A DNA stretch of 64,000 nucleotides, taken from NCBI GenBank assembly GCA_015056625.1, contig SVFY01000009.1, positions 49,577 through 113,576 on the forward strand, in the 5' to 3' direction. Numbering within the stretch: position 1 is the first letter of the stretch; every line of letters starts with the position of its first letter. Origin of the DNA: Butyrivibrio sp. (lineage in GTDB: Bacteria; Bacillota; Clostridia; Lachnospirales; Lachnospiraceae). Below, piece after piece: positions 61,183 through 64,000 of this stretch. The notes under the pieces were generated by a model that was not told the DNA's origin, made no database searches, and was given only the letters and a program-made list of their open reading frames with translations. Both the position numbers and the translations under genes were made by a program.

Positions 61183-62898
61183 TTGGAAAAAGATATTTCG
61201 CCGATCATTGAGTTTGAGAATCTGTCCTTTAAGTACAGAGCTCAAAAGGAGCCTACACTGAAGGATATAAACTTAAAGATCTATCCTGGCGAGAAGATCC
61301 TGATCGCAGGTCAGTCAGGATCCGGTAAATCAACACTTGCACATTTATTAAACGCTCTGATCCCTTGCTCCTATGCAGGGGATCTTAGCGGAACTCTCCG
61401 AGTTAGTGGGCAGGAACCCGCAAAACTCGGAGTTTTTGGTATGTCACAAATAGTTGGAACTGTGCTTCAGGACACTGATGGACAGTTCATCGCGCTTACA
61501 GTTGGCGAGGACATTGCTTTTGCTCTTGAAAATGATAATGTTCCACAGGATGAGATGTTTAAGAAGGTCAAGTCGGTGGCAGAGCGTCTTGAGCTTACAC
61601 CCTTTTTAGAGAATGCGCCGGGAGAGCTTTCCGGAGGCCAGAAGCAGAGGGTGTCTCTTGGAGGCGTCATGGCATGTGATGTTAAGATACTGCTTTTTGA
61701 TGAGCCTCTTGCAAACCTTGACCCTGCAACAGGAAAGCGCACTATCGCCCTTATTGACGAGATCATGCATGACGAGGATATGACTGTCATCATCATTGAG
61801 CACAGACTTGAAGACGTGCTGCATAAGGATGTGGACAGGATAATCCTTATGGATCAGGGCAGGATCGTGGCAGATATGACTCCTGATGAGATGTTATCTT
61901 CAGATATCCTGGTGTCAAATGGTATCAGGGAGCCGCTGTATGTTGCGGCCCTTAAGGCAGCAGGAGCCCAGGTCGATGCTGCAACACATCCTCAGCACAT
62001 TGAGACCATGGACATTGCGCCCTACAAAGACAAGGTCAGGAGCTGGTATCATTCAATGCCAAACCATGAAAGAGAGGAATATGGAGAGAGCATTCTCACT
62101 GTATCCGACCTTGAATTTAGCTACGACGAAAAGAGGAAGATCGTTGACAAGGTCTCCTTTGACATAAAGAGGGGAGAGATGATCTCCCTTGTTGGAAAAA
62201 ACGGTGCAGGAAAGTCAACTCTTGCATCCCTTATCTGCGGCTTCTACAAGCCTGATGGCGGAAGAATTCTCCTTGATGGCAAGGATATATCAGATCTTTC
62301 CATCAAAGAGCGTGGAGAGAGGATAGGTTATGTAATGCAGAGCCCCAACCAGATGATCAGTAAGCCTATGATCATGGAAGAAGTGGGACTTGGACTTGCT
62401 TCAAGAGGGGTTCCTGAGGAAGAGATAAAGAAGCGCTCTGAAGAAATACTTAAGATATGTGGTCTGTATCCTTATAGAAACTGGCCTGTATCCGCTCTTT
62501 CTTTTGGACAGAAAAAGAGAGTGTCAATTGCTTCGATCCTGATCATGGATCCCGATATCCTGATATTGGACGAGCCTACTGCCGGACAGGACTACATGCA
62601 CTATACAGAGATCATGAAGTTCATCAGGGATATCAGGGACAGGATGAACGTAACTATCATCATGATCACTCATGATATGCACCTTATGCTGGAGTACACA
62701 GACAGAGCCATGGTACTTACTGATGGTAAGCTTATAATGGACGCTTCTCCTGCGGAAGTTCTCACCAACGAAGAAATCTGTAACAGGGCCTACCTTAAGA
62801 GAACATCTCTTTATGACCTGGCAGTAAAGTGCGGCATTGATGACGCCGGTGAATTTGCCGCAAGGTTTATTGATTCTGAAAGGAGCGTGGTCAGATGA
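61183..62898 (+). CDS. ECF transporter ATPase, two ABC domains in one chain
   Basis: 571 residues, TTG start with GGAGG ten bases upstream. Two fused ABC domains: Walker A GQSGSGKST with signature LSGGQKQRVSLGG and Walker B ILLFDEPLANLD in the first; GKNGAGKST with LSFGQKKRVSIAS and ILILDEPTAGQD in the second. The signature and Walker motifs are intact in both halves, so both sites probably hydrolyse ATP. It drives the S component with the T component downstream. Most Gram-positive ECF systems use two separate ATPases. Confidence 0.93.
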   Translation: MEKDISPIIEFENLSFKYRAQKEPTLKDINLKIYPGEKILIAGQSGSGKSTLAHLLNALIPCSYAGDLSGTLRVSGQEPAKLGVFGMSQIVGTVLQDTDGQFIALTVGEDIAFALENDNVPQDEMFKKVKSVAERLELTPFLENAPGELSGGQKQRVSLGGVMACDVKILLFDEPLANLDPATGKRTIALIDEIMHDEDMTVIIIEHRLEDVLHKDVDRIILMDQGRIVADMTPDEMLSSDILVSNGIREPLYVAALKAAGAQVDAATHPQHIETMDIAPYKDKVRSWYHSMPNHEREEYGESILTVSDLEFSYDEKRKIVDKVSFDIKRGEMISLVGKNGAGKSTLASLICGFYKPDGGRILLDGKDISDLSIKERGERIGYVMQSPNQMISKPMIMEEVGLGLASRGVPEEEIKKRSEEILKICGLYPYRNWPVSALSFGQKKRVSIASILIMDPDILILDEPTAGQDYMHYTEIMKFIRDIRDRMNVTIIMITHDMHLMLEYTDRAMVLTDGKLIMDASPAEVLTNEEICNRAYLKRTSLYDLAVKCGIDDAGEFAARFIDSERSVVR

Positions 62899-63722
62899 GC
62901 AGGCTTATTTCCTATGAAAAAAAGAATACTCCTGTCCACAGACTTAGCGGCTTTACCAAGCTGGTGTTCTTTATTGTATGGTGCATGACAAGTGCCATGA
63001 CCTTTGAGACAGGAATACTGCTCCTTATGCTGGTCTTAGGACTTGCGATCTACAAGATCTCTGATGTTAAGTGGAAGCAGGTCAGCGCCATTTTTGCAGC
63101 GGTAATGTTCTTTATGGTGATAAATCTGGTCTTTATTTTTTTCTTTGCACCATACCAGGGAAGCGAAATTTACGGAACCAGGACGGACATTGTCCACATG
63201 TTTGGAAACTATACTCTGACCAGGGAACAGCTCTTTTACGAGTTCAATGTGTTCATCAAGTATTTCACTGTTGTTCCGGCGGTGTTTATCTTCCTGACAG
63301 CAACAGATCCAAGTGAACTGGCATCTTCACTTAACGGAATTGGAGTTCCCTATTCGATTGCCTATTCTTTAGAGATTGCCCTTCGCTATATTCCGGATGT
63401 TCAGGATGAGTTCAGACGCATCAAGAATGCCCAGGAAGCCAGGGGCATAGAGATGAGCAGCAAGGGAAAGCTCATTGACAGGATCAAAAATGTAGCAACC
63501 ATCATCTTTCCGCTTTTGTTTTCTACAATGGAGAGAATCGATGTTGTCAGCAACGCCATGGAACTTAGGGGATTTGGAAAAAAGAAAAAGAGGAGCTGGT
63601 ACTCAAGAAAACCTCTTGTTTTTGCAGACTATGCAGTGATAGTATTTATCGTGCTGTTCTTTGTGGTAACTATGGTGATCACTTATGCTGACGGCAGCAG
63701 GTATTTTAATCCGTTTGTGTGA
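62895..63722 (+). CDS. ECF transporter T component
   Basis: 275 residues; ATG overlaps the ATPase stop in an ATGA-type junction. Five hydrophobic helices and the two characteristic coupling motifs: AQEARGIEM and MELRGFGKKKK. It ties the ATPase to the S component. A short hydrophilic end follows. The transporter operon ends here. Confidence 0.92.
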   Translation: MSRLISYEKKNTPVHRLSGFTKLVFFIVWCMTSAMTFETGILLLMLVLGLAIYKISDVKWKQVSAIFAAVMFFMVINLVFIFFFAPYQGSEIYGTRTDIVHMFGNYTLTREQLFYEFNVFIKYFTVVPAVFIFLTATDPSELASSLNGIGVPYSIAYSLEIALRYIPDVQDEFRRIKNAQEARGIEMSSKGKLIDRIKNVATIIFPLLFSTMERIDVVSNAMELRGFGKKKKRSWYSRKPLVFADYAVIVFIVLFFVVTMVITYADGSRYFNPFV

Positions 63723-63736
63723 TTGGGGCTGTTATG

Positions 63737-63787
63737 CCAGGCGCTTTGCCGCCTGAGCGCCTGGTGGCTTCGCTGCCTGACCGCTGG
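63737..63787. repeat. GC-rich imperfect repeats after the transporter operon
   Basis: CGCTTTGCCGCCTGAGCGCC with TGG (63742-63764) is repeated imperfectly as GGCTTCGCTGCCTGACCGC with TGG (63766-63787). CCAGGCGCT (63737-63745) also pairs with AGCGCCTGG (63756-63764). GC content is visibly higher than in the neighbours; it looks like an intergenic repeat element. Confidence 0.55.
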
Positions 63788-63925
63788 CTTGGCGACTTTT
63801 GAGGCGAATACTTGTAGTGGCTGTCATGTATTTGCGTTTTGGGTTATTTTAGACTGTTTTGCAAAATGGGTACCCAAAGGAATTTGAAAAGTTGACGCTA
63901 TTTTGTACATGTTTGGGCCAATGTG

Positions 63926-63964
63926 AAGTGGTAATGTAAAAGTAGACACTTGACCACTTTTTGT
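63926..63964 (+). terminator. Hairpin near the window end
   Basis: AAGTGGT (63926-63932) pairs with ACCACTT (63953-63959), followed by TTTTTGT. It may be a late terminator or the edge of an insertion element, since the sequence (TAATGTAAAAGTAGACAC) reminds me of IS21-type ends. The 278 bases after the T-component gene hold no convincing gene. Confidence 0.4.
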
Positions 63965-64000
63965 AAACATCAATTACTTTTATTGTTACACTAGAATAAA

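Overview
The window reads as a chromosome segment of a Gram-positive, low-to-mid GC Clostridia, most likely family Lachnospiraceae (Butyrivibrio/Pseudobutyrivibrio-like). This is inferred from the lipoprotein and membrane-anchored surface proteins, frequent TTG starts behind strong AGGAGG sites, the MglB-type sugar importer under YesM/YesN-like control, the ClpC/RadA proteins and a flavin-based extracellular electron transfer locus. No phage genes, CRISPR array or rRNA were seen; there is one tRNA.

Layout. (1) 1-10.8 kb: the 3' end of a AAA+ ATPase resembling the ATPase of extracellular contractile injection systems (eCIS), then an operon of a giant surface protein, a GNAT-like protein and a 1393-residue charged protein ending in a papain-like cysteine peptidase domain. 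(2) 10.8-19.3 kb: housekeeping genes, namely pyrE, two small membrane proteins, an M29-type aminopeptidase with an extra N-terminal half, then purE-purM-purN-purD and an SH3 membrane protein, closed by a terminator. (3) 19.4-21.9 kb: three small peptides with a double-glycine-type leader flanking a membrane sensor with a SpoIIE/PP2C phosphatase; two of the peptides share an AGLTRP tail. (4) 21.9-22.1 kb: a perfect 80-bp inverted repeat built of GACACGGGGACGGTTC units. (5) 22.1-27.2 kb: a GntR-type regulator with clpC, a small reverse-strand gene and radA. (6) 27.3-31.9 kb: secreted proteins, two of them transglutaminase-like. (7) 32.2-43.4 kb: mglB-mglA-mglC sugar ABC importer, a YesN/YesM two-component pair, a membrane-anchored sugar-binding sensor protein, a second MglB-like lipoprotein and a membrane glycosyltransferase-like protein. 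(8) 43.5-46.3 kb: tRNA-Pro(AGG), a gene remnant, an M14 carboxypeptidase and a CapA-like lipoprotein. (9) 46.3-53.5 kb: a UbiA/MenA prenyltransferase, type II NADH dehydrogenase with a C-terminal membrane domain, polyprenyl synthase, PplA-like lipoprotein, ApbE flavin transferase, NusG-II domain protein and Gx transporter: the parts list of the flavin-based extracellular electron transfer (FLEET) system known from Listeria. (10) 53.6-58.8 kb: a membrane glycosyltransferase-like protein, an acyltransferase-3 and an SH3-SGNH hydrolase, probably for envelope glycan modification. (11) 58.9-63.7 kb: a GGDEF-EAL protein overlapping an ECF vitamin transporter (S component, double ATPase, T component). 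The last 280 bases hold GC-rich repeats and a hairpin, without a gene.

The most unusual parts are the eCIS-like edge with its large peptidase protein and the peptide/phosphatase cluster at 19.4-21.9 kb. All functional statements are from reading the sequence and from family knowledge; no searches were run.
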